DNA of 64,000 nucleotides, from positions 62,001 to 126,000 of the forward strand of contig NZ_JMQM01000003.1 of the NCBI RefSeq assembly GCF_000733725.1. Direction: 5' to 3'. Made by a program: the position numbers and the translations under genes. How positions within the stretch are numbered: the stretch's first letter is position 1; the number at the start of each line of letters is the position of its first letter. The notes under the pieces were generated by a model. It was not told the DNA's origin. It was given only the letters and a program-made list of their open reading frames with translations, and did no database searches. This document shows positions 52,182 to 61,371 of this stretch, one piece after another. This DNA is from Nitratireductor basaltis (GTDB lineage Bacteria > Pseudomonadota > Alphaproteobacteria > Rhizobiales > Rhizobiaceae).

Positions 52182-53723
52182 ATGCAGCCAGCCGACACAA
52201 TCGGCGGCCCGGTGATCCTGTCTGCTGAACGCATCAGCAAGTCGTTCGGCGAGGTGCCGGTGCTTTTCAGCATCGATTTCGACATTCGCCAGGGCGAGTG
52301 CCATGCCATTATCGGCGAAAACGGTGCGGGCAAATCCACACTCATCAAGATCCTGTCCGGGCTGGAACAGCCCACCTCGGGCCATGTCTGCCTCGATGGT
52401 CAGCGGGTCGAACTGCCGCCGCACGGCGAGGCCGAAAAGCTGGGCATCGTGGTCATTCACCAGGAGCTAAATCTCGCCGAGCATCTGACGGTGGCCGATT
52501 CCATCTTCCTGGGCCGTGAGCTGAAGTCGCATGGCTTCCTGAAGCTGAAGGAGATGCGCGAAGCCGCGCGACATATCCTTGACACGCTTCATGTGGACAT
52601 CGACCCCGATGCGCGCATCCACTCCCTTTCCGTCGCCGACAAGCAGATGGTGGAGGTCGCCAAGGCGATCAGCCGCGATGCTCGCGTGCTCATCATGGAC
52701 GAGCCGACCGCCGTTCTTTCCCAGGCCGAGACCGAGAACTTCTTCGAGCAGGTGGACCGGCTGAAGGCCAAGGGCGTTTCCATCATCTTCATCTCGCACA
52801 AGCTCGACGAGGTCATGCGCCTTGCCGACCGCGTGACGGTGCTGCGCGACGGCCAGCACATTGCCACCGTCGGCACCGAGGCGCTGACGCCCGATTCCAT
52901 CGCGCAGATGATGGTCGGACGCGAGCTTTCAAACCTTTATCCTCCCAAGCATGAACCCGATGTCGATGCCCCCGTCGTGTTAAAGGTCGAGAACCTTTCC
53001 GGCGAGAGCATCGAAAATGTGTCCTTCACGCTGAAACGCGGGGAAATTGTTGGCTTTGCCGGTCTTATCGGCTCCGGTCGCACGGCAGTTGCCGAGACGA
53101 TTGTCGGCCTGCAGCACAGGGACAGCGGCAAGGTCGAGCTCAACGGTGAGCCGGTCCATTTCACGGAAGTCTCGCAGAGCATTGCCCGCGGGCTTGCCTA
53201 TATGACCAAGGACCGCAAGGGCCGCGGGCTTTTGCTCAATACGGGACTTCGCCCCAACCTGACGCTTCTGACGCTGAAGAAGCACTCCCGCGGGCTTTTC
53301 ATCAATGAAGCGAGTGAGGACGAGGCGCTGGCGCGGGCCGTGCGCCGTTTCGACATCCGCGCGCGCGACGCCTCGGTCAAGGTCGGGCAGTTGTCAGGTG
53401 GCAACCAGCAGAAGCTGATGCTGGGCAAGATGATGGAGACCGAGCCTGACATCATCATCATCGACGAGCCGACGCGCGGCATCGATGTCGGCACCAAGCA
53501 GCAGATCTATCACATCATCGCGGCACTGGCCGCTGAAGGAAAATCGATCATCGTCATCTCGTCGGAGATGCCCGAGATCATCGGGCTGTCGCACCGCGTC
53601 GTCGTCATGCGCGAGGGGCGCGTGGCGGGTGTGATCGAGGGGCAGGAAATAACCGAGGCCGAAATCATGCGCTACGCCGCAGGCCTCAAGCAGGATGGGG
53701 ATCATGAGCGTATCAGCGCGTGA
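52182..53723 (+). CDS. Sugar ABC ATPase, RbsA type
   Basis: A 513-residue double ABC ATPase. Domain 1: Walker A GENGAGKST near residues 46-54, LSVADKQMVEVAKAI signature, LIMDEPTAVL. Domain 2: GLIGSGRTAVAE, LSGGNQQKLMLGKMM, IIIDEPTRGID, so unlike the other RbsA protein in this window its second Walker B is intact. GGGAGGAG at 52166-52173 supports ATG 52182. It is the first gene of a three-gene importer unit (ATPase, permease, receptor) under LacI control. Confidence 0.9.
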   Translation: MQPADTIGGPVILSAERISKSFGEVPVLFSIDFDIRQGECHAIIGENGAGKSTLIKILSGLEQPTSGHVCLDGQRVELPPHGEAEKLGIVVIHQELNLAEHLTVADSIFLGRELKSHGFLKLKEMREAARHILDTLHVDIDPDARIHSLSVADKQMVEVAKAISRDARVLIMDEPTAVLSQAETENFFEQVDRLKAKGVSIIFISHKLDEVMRLADRVTVLRDGQHIATVGTEALTPDSIAQMMVGRELSNLYPPKHEPDVDAPVVLKVENLSGESIENVSFTLKRGEIVGFAGLIGSGRTAVAETIVGLQHRDSGKVELNGEPVHFTEVSQSIARGLAYMTKDRKGRGLLLNTGLRPNLTLLTLKKHSRGLFINEASEDEALARAVRRFDIRARDASVKVGQLSGGNQQKLMLGKMMETEPDIIIIDEPTRGIDVGTKQQIYHIIAALAAEGKSIIVISSEMPEIIGLSHRVVVMREGRVAGVIEGQEITEAEIMRYAAGLKQDGDHERISA

Positions 53724-54729
53724 AGAAACGGCGAAACCGGTGAGGAATTTCGGCATAGACCTGAAGACGGCAGGCCCGCTTGTCGCGCTGATCGTGCTGT
53801 GCGTGCTCGGCTATTCGCTGAACCCGGCATTTCTGAGCGAAGGCAATCTGGCGAACCTTCTGACCCGCTCCGCCTTTATCGGCATCATTGCCGTGGGCGC
53901 CACATTCGTCATCACCGCAGGCGGCATCGACCTTTCCGTCGGCTCCATGGCGGCCTTCGTGGCAGGCATGATGATCATCATCATGAACGGCGCGATAGAC
54001 GTGATGGGCGTCAGCGTGTGGACTGTCATCCTCGGCTGTGGCTGCTCGCTGATCCTCGGCATCGGTGCCGGCTTCATCAACGGCTTTCTGACCACCAAGG
54101 GCAAGATCGAAGCCTTCATCGTCACGCTTGGTACCATGGGTATCTACCGCTCGCTGGTGACCTATTTTGCCGATGGCGGCACGCTGTCCCTGGCCTCTGC
54201 CGCGCGCGACATCTACCGCCCGGTCTATTACGACTCGTTCCTGCGCATTCCCATCCCGGTCTGGGTGTTCATCGGTGTCGCCATCATTGGCTGGATCCTG
54301 ATGAACCGCACCGCCTTTGGCCGCTATTGCATGGCGATCGGCTCCAACGAGCATGTGGCGCGCTATTCGGCCATCAAGGTCGACCGCGTGAAGACCTGGA
54401 CCTATGTGCTGCAGGGGCTTTGCGTCTCGCTTGCCACCATCATCTATGTGCCGCGTCTGGGCTCGGCATCATCCGCCACCGGCGTGTTGTGGGAGCTCGA
54501 AGCAATTGCTGCCGTCATCATCGGCGGCACGATGCTGAAAGGCGGTTTCGGCCGCGTCGGCGGCACGGTGATCGGCGCGCTGATCCTGACGGCCATCGGC
54601 AATATCCTGAACCTCACCGACATCATCTCGAATTATCTGAACGGCGCGGTCCAGGGCGTCATCATCGTGGTTGCAGTCTATCTGCAACGGGGGAATCTGC
54701 GCGCGCCGAAGCGCAAGGCGCAGGAGTAG
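53704..54729 (+). CDS. Sugar ABC permease, RbsC type
   Basis: A 341-residue RbsC-family membrane protein with TAGGIDLSVGSMAAFVAGM, LGTMGIYRSLVTYFADGGT and the C-terminal GGTMLKGGFGRVGGTVIGA. It overlaps the ATPase end by 20 bases; ATG 53704 follows GGATGGGG, and an in-frame ATG at 53695 is possible. A single permease gene indicates a homodimer, in contrast to the two-permease importer upstream. Confidence 0.88.
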   Translation: MSVSAREETAKPVRNFGIDLKTAGPLVALIVLCVLGYSLNPAFLSEGNLANLLTRSAFIGIIAVGATFVITAGGIDLSVGSMAAFVAGMMIIIMNGAIDVMGVSVWTVILGCGCSLILGIGAGFINGFLTTKGKIEAFIVTLGTMGIYRSLVTYFADGGTLSLASAARDIYRPVYYDSFLRIPIPVWVFIGVAIIGWILMNRTAFGRYCMAIGSNEHVARYSAIKVDRVKTWTYVLQGLCVSLATIIYVPRLGSASSATGVLWELEAIAAVIIGGTMLKGGFGRVGGTVIGALILTAIGNILNLTDIISNYLNGAVQGVIIVVAVYLQRGNLRAPKRKAQE

Positions 54730-54791
54730 CCGCGAAAGCGGAGAAACGGTGCCGGAGGAGGCACCAATCATCTCAGGGAGGAGTACCTGCA

Positions 54792-55739
54792 ATGAAATTG
54801 AAGACACTTCTGGCGGGCTTGGTGGTTTCGACCGCCATGATCGGGGCGGCAGCTGCCCAGGACAAGATCAAGATCGGCGTATCCATTCCCGCCGCCACCC
54901 ACGGCTTCATGGGCGGGTTGAACTGGCATGCACAGGAAGCCGAAAAGCGCCTTGAGGCGCAGCACGAGAATATCGACATCATTATCGTGACCGCCAATGG
55001 TCCAAGCGATCAGGCAAGCGACCTGGAAGATCTTGTTTCCGTCCACCAGATCGACGCGCTTGTCGTGCTGCCTTTCGAATCCGAGCCGCTAACCGACCCC
55101 GTCAAGCAGGTGAAGCAGACCGGCGCATTCATCACCGTTGTCGACCGCGGCCTTTCCGAGCCCGGCATCGAGGACATCTATGTCGCCGGCAATAATACCG
55201 AGATGGGCCGAGTCTCTGCCGAATACATGAAGTCGCGGCTGAAGGAAGGCGACAATATCGTCATCCTGCGCGGCATTCCGACTGTGCTGGACACCGAGCG
55301 CTTCGACGCCTTCATGGCAGAGATCGAAGGTTCGGGCATCAATGTTCTGGACAACAAGTTCGCAAACTGGAACCGCGATGACGGCTTCGAGGTCATGCAG
55401 GACTTCCTCTCCCGCTTCCCCGACATCGACGGCGTGTGGGCGCAGGACGACGACATCACGCTCGGTGTGGTCGAAGCCATCAAGCAGGCTGGCCGCGAGA
55501 AGGAGATGTTCGTGGTTGGTGGTGCAGGCATGAAGGAGATCATCAAGGGCGTGATGGAAGGCGACGAGCTCGTCCCCGTCGACGTGCTCTATCCGCCGGC
55601 ACAGATCGCCACCGCGATGGATGTGACCGTCGCAAACTACACCTCGAATGCACCGGTTCGCGGGCGCTACATTCTCGGCGCCCCGCTGATCACGCCCGAG
55701 AACGCCGAAGAATTTTACTTCCCGGATTCGCCGTTCTGA
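54792..55739 (+). CDS. Periplasmic sugar-binding protein, RbsB type
   Basis: A 315-residue exported receptor: signal peptide MKLKTLLAGLVVSTAMIGAA, then the ribose-type fold (IGVSIPAATHGFMGGLNWHAQEA) with GPSDQASDLEDLVSVHQIDALVVLP. Near the end DVLYPPAQIATAMDVTVAN is typical. GGAGGAG at about 54778-54784 is the ribosome site. It is followed by a clear terminator. The ligand is unknown as no catabolic gene is in the unit. Confidence 0.88.
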   Translation: MKLKTLLAGLVVSTAMIGAAAAQDKIKIGVSIPAATHGFMGGLNWHAQEAEKRLEAQHENIDIIIVTANGPSDQASDLEDLVSVHQIDALVVLPFESEPLTDPVKQVKQTGAFITVVDRGLSEPGIEDIYVAGNNTEMGRVSAEYMKSRLKEGDNIVILRGIPTVLDTERFDAFMAEIEGSGINVLDNKFANWNRDDGFEVMQDFLSRFPDIDGVWAQDDDITLGVVEAIKQAGREKEMFVVGGAGMKEIIKGVMEGDELVPVDVLYPPAQIATAMDVTVANYTSNAPVRGRYILGAPLITPENAEEFYFPDSPF

Positions 55740-55762
55740 TCCTGCGATCAGCGGGCGTGAAG

Positions 55763-55796
55763 AGAGGGGGTGCCCGCAAGGCGCCCCCTTTTTTGT
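55763..55796 (+). terminator. Intrinsic terminator after the LacI-controlled importer
   Basis: GGGGGTGCC (55767-55775), loop CGCAA, GGCGCCCCC (55781-55789) with one G-T pair, then a T-run. This is a strong Rho-independent terminator about 27 bases after the binding-protein stop. Confidence 0.85.
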
Positions 55797-55914
55797 TGCG
55801 ATCCAGCTTCGCGACGAGACTTCCACCCGAACAAAACACCCCTCGCCTATTGTTCTTTCAGCCCCATATGCCTATGACCCGCCGCAACGCGACCGCACCT
55901 TGTGGAGAAACCCG

Positions 55915-57012
55915 ATGCTGCGCACGCCCTATTACCTGATCGACCGTGCCAAACTTGCCCGCAATCTCGAGATCATCGACCGCGTGCGCAAGGAATCCGG
56001 CGCCAAGGCGCTTCTGGCGCTGAAATGCTTCGCGACCTGGAGCGTCTTCGACCAGATGCGCGAGCATATGGACGGCACGACTTCCTCCTCGCTCTACGAG
56101 GTGCATCTGGGGCATGAGAAATTCGGCGGCGAGACGCACGCCTATTCGGTTGCCTATGGCGACGACGAGATCGACGAGGTCGTCTCCTATGCCGACAAGA
56201 TCATCTTCAATTCCATCAGCCAGCTTGAGCGTTACTCAGATGCGGCGAAGGATATTGTTCGCGGCCTGCGGCTCAACCCGCAGATCTCCTCCTCAAGCTT
56301 CGATCTGGCAGACCCCGCCCGTCCCTTCTCGCGGCTGGGCGAATGGGATGTCGCCAGGATCGAAAAGGTCATGGACCGCATTTCCGGCTTCATGATCCAC
56401 AACAACTGCGAGAACGCGGATTTCGACCTCTTCGACAACATGCTCTCTCAGATCGAGGAGCGTTTCGGCACGCTTCTGGAGCGCGTCGAATGGGTCAGCC
56501 TTGGCGGCGGCATCCATTTCACGGGCGAGAACTATCCGGTCGACCGCTTCTGCGCCCGGCTGAAGGCATTTTCGGAAAAGTTTGGCGTGCAGGTCTATCT
56601 GGAGCCGGGCGAAGCCGCGATCACCAATTCCACCACGCTGGAGGTGACTGTTCTGGACACCCTCAACAATGGCAAGGATCTTGCCATCGTCGACTCCTCG
56701 ATCGAGGCCCATATGCTGGACCTCCTGATCTATCGGGAGAAGGCCAAGATCGCGCCCGATGAGGGCGAGCATCTCGTCACCATCTGCGGCAAGTCCTGCC
56801 TGGCGGGCGATATTTTTGGCGAGTTCCGCTTCCCCGAACCGGTGAAGGTGGGCGACCGCATCTCCATTCAGGATGCAGCCGGTTATACCATGGTCAAGAA
56901 GAACTGGTTTAACGGCGTACGCATGCCCGCAATCGCCATCCGCGAACCGGATGGCAAAGTGCGCACGGTGCGCGAATTTGGCTACGAGGATTACAGGGCC
57001 AGCCTCTCGTGA
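55915..57012 (+). CDS. nspC: Carboxynorspermidine/carboxyspermidine decarboxylase
   Basis: A 365-residue PLP enzyme of the alanine-racemase-fold decarboxylases. The PLP lysine is in LLALKCFATWSVF near residue 40, the glycine loop is SLGGGIHFTG, and the active-site cysteine lies in CGKSCLAGDIFG. It decarboxylates carboxyspermidine or carboxynorspermidine to spermidine or norspermidine in the cytoplasm. ATG 55915 has GGAG upstream. The dehydrogenase that makes its substrate follows 45 bases later. Confidence 0.9.
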   Translation: MLRTPYYLIDRAKLARNLEIIDRVRKESGAKALLALKCFATWSVFDQMREHMDGTTSSSLYEVHLGHEKFGGETHAYSVAYGDDEIDEVVSYADKIIFNSISQLERYSDAAKDIVRGLRLNPQISSSSFDLADPARPFSRLGEWDVARIEKVMDRISGFMIHNNCENADFDLFDNMLSQIEERFGTLLERVEWVSLGGGIHFTGENYPVDRFCARLKAFSEKFGVQVYLEPGEAAITNSTTLEVTVLDTLNNGKDLAIVDSSIEAHMLDLLIYREKAKIAPDEGEHLVTICGKSCLAGDIFGEFRFPEPVKVGDRISIQDAAGYTMVKKNWFNGVRMPAIAIREPDGKVRTVREFGYEDYRASLS

Positions 57013-57057
57013 CAGGCTGGGGCGAAGTGACAGGGTAACAAGGAGACGACCGCGAAG

Positions 57058-58296
57058 ATGAAAAAGAACGTGTTGATTGTCGGCGCCGGTGGTGTGGCGC
57101 AGGTCGTGGCGCATAAATGCGCGCAGCATAATGACGTGCTTTGCGATATTCATATCGCTTCGCGCACCGTCTCCAAATGCGAGAAGATCATCGCCTCGGT
57201 CCACGAGAAGAAGGCGATGAAGGTGGAAGGCAAGCTCAAGGCCCACGCGCTCGACGCCATGGATGTTGCCGCCACCAGGGCGCTGATCGAGAAGACCGGC
57301 AGCCAGATTGTCATCAATGTCGGCTCCGCTTTCGTGAATATGAGCGTGCTCTCAGCCTGTATCGAAACGGGTGCGGCCTATATCGACACTGCCATCCACG
57401 AAGACCCGCTCAAGATCTGCGAGACGCCGCCATGGTACGCCAATTACGAATGGAAGCGCCGCGAGGAATGCGAGAAGGCAGGGGTTACCGCCGTGCTCGG
57501 TGCGGGCTTTGACCCCGGCGTGGTGAACGCCTATGCCGCGCTTGCAGCGGATGAATATTTCGACGAAATCACCGATATCGACATCATCGACGTCAATGCC
57601 GGCAGCCACGGGCGCTGGTTCTCCACGAATTTCGATCCGGAAATCAATTTCCGCGAATTCACGGGCCAAGTCTATTCCTGGCAGGACAATGAGTGGAAAT
57701 CGAACCAGATGTTCGAGATCCGCAAGGAATGGGATCTGCCCACCGTCGGCACCCAGACCACATATATGACTGGCCATGACGAGGTGCATTCCATCTCGCA
57801 GAATATGGGCATTCCCAACGTCCGCTTCTGGATGGGCTTTGGCGACCGTTACGTCCAGGTCTTCACGGTGCTGAAGAATCTGGGCCTTCTGTCCGAGCAG
57901 CCTGTCACTACCGCCGAGGGTCTGGAAGTCGTGCCTCTGAAGGTGGTGAAGGCCGTTCTGCCCGATCCATCATCGCTTGCCCCCGATTATACCGGCAAGA
58001 CCTGCATCGGCGACCTGGTGAAGGGCAAGAAGGATGGCAAGGACCGCGAGGTCTTCATCTACAATGTGGCTGACCACGAGGAAGCCTATGCCGAAGTCGG
58101 CAGCCAGGGCATCTCCTACACCGCCGGCGTGCCACCGGTCGCAGCCGCACTACTCATCGCCAAGGGCGACTGGGACGTGAAGAAGATGGTCAATGTGGAA
58201 CAGCTCCCACCCCAGCCCTTCCTCGGTCTCCTTAACGAAATGGGCCTGCCAACCCGCCTGCGCGAAGACGAAGAGGACCGTGCGTTGAAATTCTGA
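57058..58296 (+). CDS. Carboxy(nor)spermidine dehydrogenase (saccharopine dehydrogenase family)
   Basis: A 412-residue oxidoreductase with NADPH motif VLIVGAGGVAQVVAHK at residues 5-20 and the CASDH-like segment AVLGAGFDPGVVNAYAA. It condenses aspartate semialdehyde with putrescine (or diaminopropane) and reduces the product to carboxyspermidine or carboxynorspermidine. AAGGAG at 57039-57044 is a likely ribosome site. Together with nspC it forms the SAM-independent spermidine route common in rhizobia. A terminator lies directly downstream. Confidence 0.9.
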   Translation: MKKNVLIVGAGGVAQVVAHKCAQHNDVLCDIHIASRTVSKCEKIIASVHEKKAMKVEGKLKAHALDAMDVAATRALIEKTGSQIVINVGSAFVNMSVLSACIETGAAYIDTAIHEDPLKICETPPWYANYEWKRREECEKAGVTAVLGAGFDPGVVNAYAALAADEYFDEITDIDIIDVNAGSHGRWFSTNFDPEINFREFTGQVYSWQDNEWKSNQMFEIRKEWDLPTVGTQTTYMTGHDEVHSISQNMGIPNVRFWMGFGDRYVQVFTVLKNLGLLSEQPVTTAEGLEVVPLKVVKAVLPDPSSLAPDYTGKTCIGDLVKGKKDGKDREVFIYNVADHEEAYAEVGSQGISYTAGVPPVAAALLIAKGDWDVKKMVNVEQLPPQPFLGLLNEMGLPTRLREDEEDRALKF

Positions 58297-58322
58297 TCCC
58301 CGCGGATAGTACGAGACTGCGG

Positions 58323-58354
58323 AAAGGCGGCGCCCGAGGGTGCCGCCTTTTTTA
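58323..58354 (+). terminator. Intrinsic terminator after the polyamine genes
   Basis: GGCGGCGCCC, a short loop, GGGTGCCGCC (one G-T pair) and a six-base T-run form a strong Rho-independent terminator about 27 bases after the dehydrogenase stop. Confidence 0.87.
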
Positions 58355-58428
58355 ATTCACCACCACCAGCTTGAACTTCATGCCCGAATGCGTTCACAAG
58401 TTTGGAGGCTTGAGGAGATTTGCGCGCG

Positions 58429-59331
58429 ATGTTTGGTTTCAGGGATGTGGAGATCGTGAAGGCGGTGGTGCGCGCCGGTGGCTTTCGTGCGGCAGCGCAG
58501 CGTCTCAACCTTGCCCAATCAGCGATCTCCACGCGTATTGCCGCCCTTGAAAAGCGGCTGGGTCTCACGCTCTTTGACCGCGTCGGGCGGCAGGTGCGCC
58601 TTTCTTCGGCGGGTCGACGCTTTCTTGAAGAAGCCGATCGGCTGGTGCAAAGCCGCGACCGCATCGTGCAGGAGCTGACCCAGACAAGCGGTCTGAACGG
58701 CACGGTGCGCATCGGTGTCGCCGAGACTATCGTGCACACGATCCTGACGCAGATGCTCAAGCAGTTGCGGCAGGACCATCCGCATGTGCGTTTCGAACTC
58801 TCCGTGGACACATCCGAACAGCTCGCGCGCAAGCTGAGCGATGACGAGCTCGATGTCGCCATCCTGCTCCGCGAGTTGCAGCCGCGTGGTGTTGTTGGCA
58901 CGGCTTTGCGGCCCGTCGAGCTCGGCTGGTACGCCTCCACGGCCATGCCGGAGCGCAACCGCGCTTGGACATTGCAGGAGCTGGCCGAGCATCCCATCGT
59001 GACATTTCCGAAGGGCACCCTGCCCTACAAGCAGGTGGAGCGCCTGTTCGCCGGCGCAATATCGGAGCCGCCGGTCCTGCACGGCTCCGCTTCACTCTCG
59101 ACCGTTTTGCATCTGGTCGCCGACCAGTTCGGCATTGGTGTCCTTCCGAGGCGGATCGCCACATCCCATTCCCTAGGTGCTGCAGAACATATCCGCCGGA
59201 TTGACGTGGAGCCGGAAGCAGAGCCGCAGGAGCTCAACTTCATTGTCATCTACTTCCCGGAGCGCAATCGCGAAGCCGGAACGATCATCACTGAAGCCGC
59301 GACACAGGCTGATCAAAATGATCGCCCATAG
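58429..59331 (+). CDS. LysR-type regulator of the DUF1445-TRAP cluster
   Basis: The 300-residue LysR protein has a canonical HTH (GGFRAAAQRLNLAQSAISTRIA) followed by a RLGLTLFDRVGRQVRLSSAG wing and a substrate domain (GTVRIGVAETIVHTILTQML). ATG 58429 fits the family; TTG 58420 is an alternative. It lies upstream of, and in the same direction as, the DUF1445-TRAP-DUF2848 genes. GATC-rich repeats at its 3' end and beyond may be its binding sites. Effector unknown. Confidence 0.87.
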   Translation: MFGFRDVEIVKAVVRAGGFRAAAQRLNLAQSAISTRIAALEKRLGLTLFDRVGRQVRLSSAGRRFLEEADRLVQSRDRIVQELTQTSGLNGTVRIGVAETIVHTILTQMLKQLRQDHPHVRFELSVDTSEQLARKLSDDELDVAILLRELQPRGVVGTALRPVELGWYASTAMPERNRAWTLQELAEHPIVTFPKGTLPYKQVERLFAGAISEPPVLHGSASLSTVLHLVADQFGIGVLPRRIATSHSLGAAEHIRRIDVEPEAEPQELNFIVIYFPERNREAGTIITEAATQADQNDRP

Positions 59332-59369
59332 AGATCAATTATTACATCAAATGATCGATTGACATGATC
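59311..59369. promoter_or_regulatory. Cluster of GATC-centred sites with a -35-like TTGACA
   Basis: Five GATC sequences lie at 59311, 59320, 59333, 59353 and 59366. ATCAAAATGATCG and ATCAAATGATCG recur nearly identically. TTGACA at 59359-59364 may be a -35 box for the downstream genes; no good -10 is seen, as expected for an activated promoter. The arrangement suits multiple LysR contacts. Confidence 0.45.
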
Positions 59370-59420
59370 GTGTGAGTTTGGAATCCTTCTGCCGTCCATC
59401 GGAGGAGGCAGCAGGTCATC

Positions 59421-60272
59421 GTGTTGGCGCAGGATATCCATAGCCAGTCAGGGCAGGAAAAGGTGTTCGATACCGGTCTTGCATTGCGTCAGGCTGTTCG
59501 CGAAGGCCGTTTCAGCGGCGACACTGCGGGCAAGGCGCCGGGCCTTTTACAGGGCAATCTGGCGATCCTGCCGAAAGCCCTTGCACATGACTTCCTGCTT
59601 TTCTGCCAACGCAATCCAAAGCCCTGTCCCATCATCGGCATCGGCGAAGCGGGTGAGGTTTCGCTGCCCGATCTGGGGCAGGATATCGACATCCGCACCG
59701 ATGTGCCCGCCTATCGCATCTTTCGTCCAGGACAGGCGCCCGAACGCGTTGATGATCTCAACTCCGTGTGGCGGGATGACCTCGTCACCTTCGTTCTCGG
59801 CTGCTCCTTCTCCTTCGAGGAGGCGCTGGTCGCTGCCGAAATTCCCGTGCGCCATATCGATGCCGGGCGCAATGTGCCGATGTATGTGACCTCGATCGAG
59901 ACGCGGCCCGCCGGCGCATTTTCCGGCCCGCTCGTCGTCTCCATGCGCTCTTTCAGTCCGGCCGATGCCATCCAGGCCATCTTGCTTTCGTCGCGCCAGC
60001 CGCTCGCCCATGGTGCACCGGTGCATATCGGCGACCCCGCGCAGATCGGCATTCGCGATATCATGTCGCCTGACTTCGGTGATCAACCCATTATGAACGA
60101 TCGCGACATTCCCGTATTCTGGGCCTGTGGCGTGACACCGCAAATGGCAATCCGCAATTGCGATGCCGATCTCGCCATTACCCATGATCCCGGTCACATG
60201 CTGGTGACCGACATACCCGCAGAGACGGCAGAAAGCCGCCTCTGGGGCATTGCCCAAAACAACAACAACTGA
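59421..60272 (+). CDS. DUF1445 (putative hydro-lyase/D-glutamate cyclase family)
   Basis: A 283-residue cytoplasmic protein of the DUF1445/YcsI family. Visible family features include RTDVPAYRIFRPG, TFVLGCSFSFEEALVAAEIPVRH and the C-terminal ITHDPGHMLVTDIPAE. The eukaryotic relative is D-glutamate cyclase; bacterial members are called hydro-lyases without firm substrates. GTG 59421 is used. It is the first gene after LysR and precedes a TRAP importer, so it probably acts on the imported acid. Confidence 0.83.
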   Translation: MLAQDIHSQSGQEKVFDTGLALRQAVREGRFSGDTAGKAPGLLQGNLAILPKALAHDFLLFCQRNPKPCPIIGIGEAGEVSLPDLGQDIDIRTDVPAYRIFRPGQAPERVDDLNSVWRDDLVTFVLGCSFSFEEALVAAEIPVRHIDAGRNVPMYVTSIETRPAGAFSGPLVVSMRSFSPADAIQAILLSSRQPLAHGAPVHIGDPAQIGIRDIMSPDFGDQPIMNDRDIPVFWACGVTPQMAIRNCDADLAITHDPGHMLVTDIPAETAESRLWGIAQNNNN

Positions 60273-60295
60273 AGCAAACCACAGAGGAAACGAAG

Positions 60296-61339
60296 ATGAA
60301 GATCATTCGCAACGCATTGCTGGCCGGAACGGCCCTTATCGCGGGCGCCGCCATGGCCCAGGCCGAAGAACTTTCCGTGGTTGGCAGCTGGAGCAGCCTG
60401 CCGCTCTACAAGCAGTATGAAGCGCCCTTCTGGACCGAAACCCTGCCGGGCGCTGAAGGCAGCGATTTTGAAGTGTCGATGACGACCTTCGACCAGATGG
60501 GCATTGCAGGCGGCGATGTCTACCGCATGCTGGGCGACGGCGTGTTCGATGTCGGCATGACGGTCGCAGACTACACGGTCGGCGACGCGCCGGAGCTTGA
60601 AGGTCTCGACGTGCCGCTGGTTGCCACCACGGCAGATGATGCCCGCAAGATGGTGGATGCTGCGCGCCCCATGGTGGAGGACATCATGAAGGAGCGCTTC
60701 AACGCCAAGCTTCTGGCAATCGCGCCCTACCCGCCGCAGGTCGTCTTCTGCAAGGACGAGGTCTCCTCGCTTGATGATCTGAAGGGCAAGAAGATCCGTG
60801 GTTCGGGCCGCATGACCACCAAGCTTCTGGAAGCACTCGGCGCCGAGGGCATCAATGTGGCATTTTCGGAAGTCCCGGGCGCGCTTGAGCGCGGTGGGGT
60901 CGACTGCGCCGTCACCGGTGCAGGTTCGGGCTATAGTGCGGGTTGGTGGGAAGTCTCCTCGCACCTCATGACCCTGCCGCTCGGCGGCTGGGACCCGGTT
61001 GTGACCGCCATGAACATGGACAAGTGGGAGTCGCTTTCCGACGAGCAGAAGGAGATGCTTCAGACCCAGCTTACGGAGAAGTTCGAAGCTCCTGCATGGG
61101 ATGCGGCAGCTGGTGCGCTTGAGTCCGATATTGCCTGCCTAACCGGCAATGGCGAATGTGCCGCCGGTGAAGCGGCCAGCATGACACTTGTCGAGCCGAC
61201 CGAAGCCGACACCCAGCAGGCGCGCAAGATCCTTGAAGAGACGGTTCTGCCGGAGTGGGCAGAGCGCGCGGGTTCCGATTGGGCCAAGCGTTGGAACGAG
61301 AGCGTCGGCAAGACCGTCGGCGTTCAGGTTCCGCTCTGA
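60296..61339 (+). CDS. TRAP transporter periplasmic receptor
   Basis: The 347-residue exported protein has a signal peptide ending AMAQAEE and the DctP-type core KGKKIRGSGRMTTKLLEALG, where the arginine likely binds a carboxylate. Two cysteines in ACLTGNGEC may form a disulfide. It begins 23 bases after the DUF1445 gene. It differs clearly from the uronate DctP protein at 45885-46865, so its ligand is different and unknown. Confidence 0.87.
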   Translation: MKIIRNALLAGTALIAGAAMAQAEELSVVGSWSSLPLYKQYEAPFWTETLPGAEGSDFEVSMTTFDQMGIAGGDVYRMLGDGVFDVGMTVADYTVGDAPELEGLDVPLVATTADDARKMVDAARPMVEDIMKERFNAKLLAIAPYPPQVVFCKDEVSSLDDLKGKKIRGSGRMTTKLLEALGAEGINVAFSEVPGALERGGVDCAVTGAGSGYSAGWWEVSSHLMTLPLGGWDPVVTAMNMDKWESLSDEQKEMLQTQLTEKFEAPAWDAAAGALESDIACLTGNGECAAGEAASMTLVEPTEADTQQARKILEETVLPEWAERAGSDWAKRWNESVGKTVGVQVPL

Positions 61340-61371
61340 TCTGATGAGGTGGGCGCCGGAGGCCGATAAAA

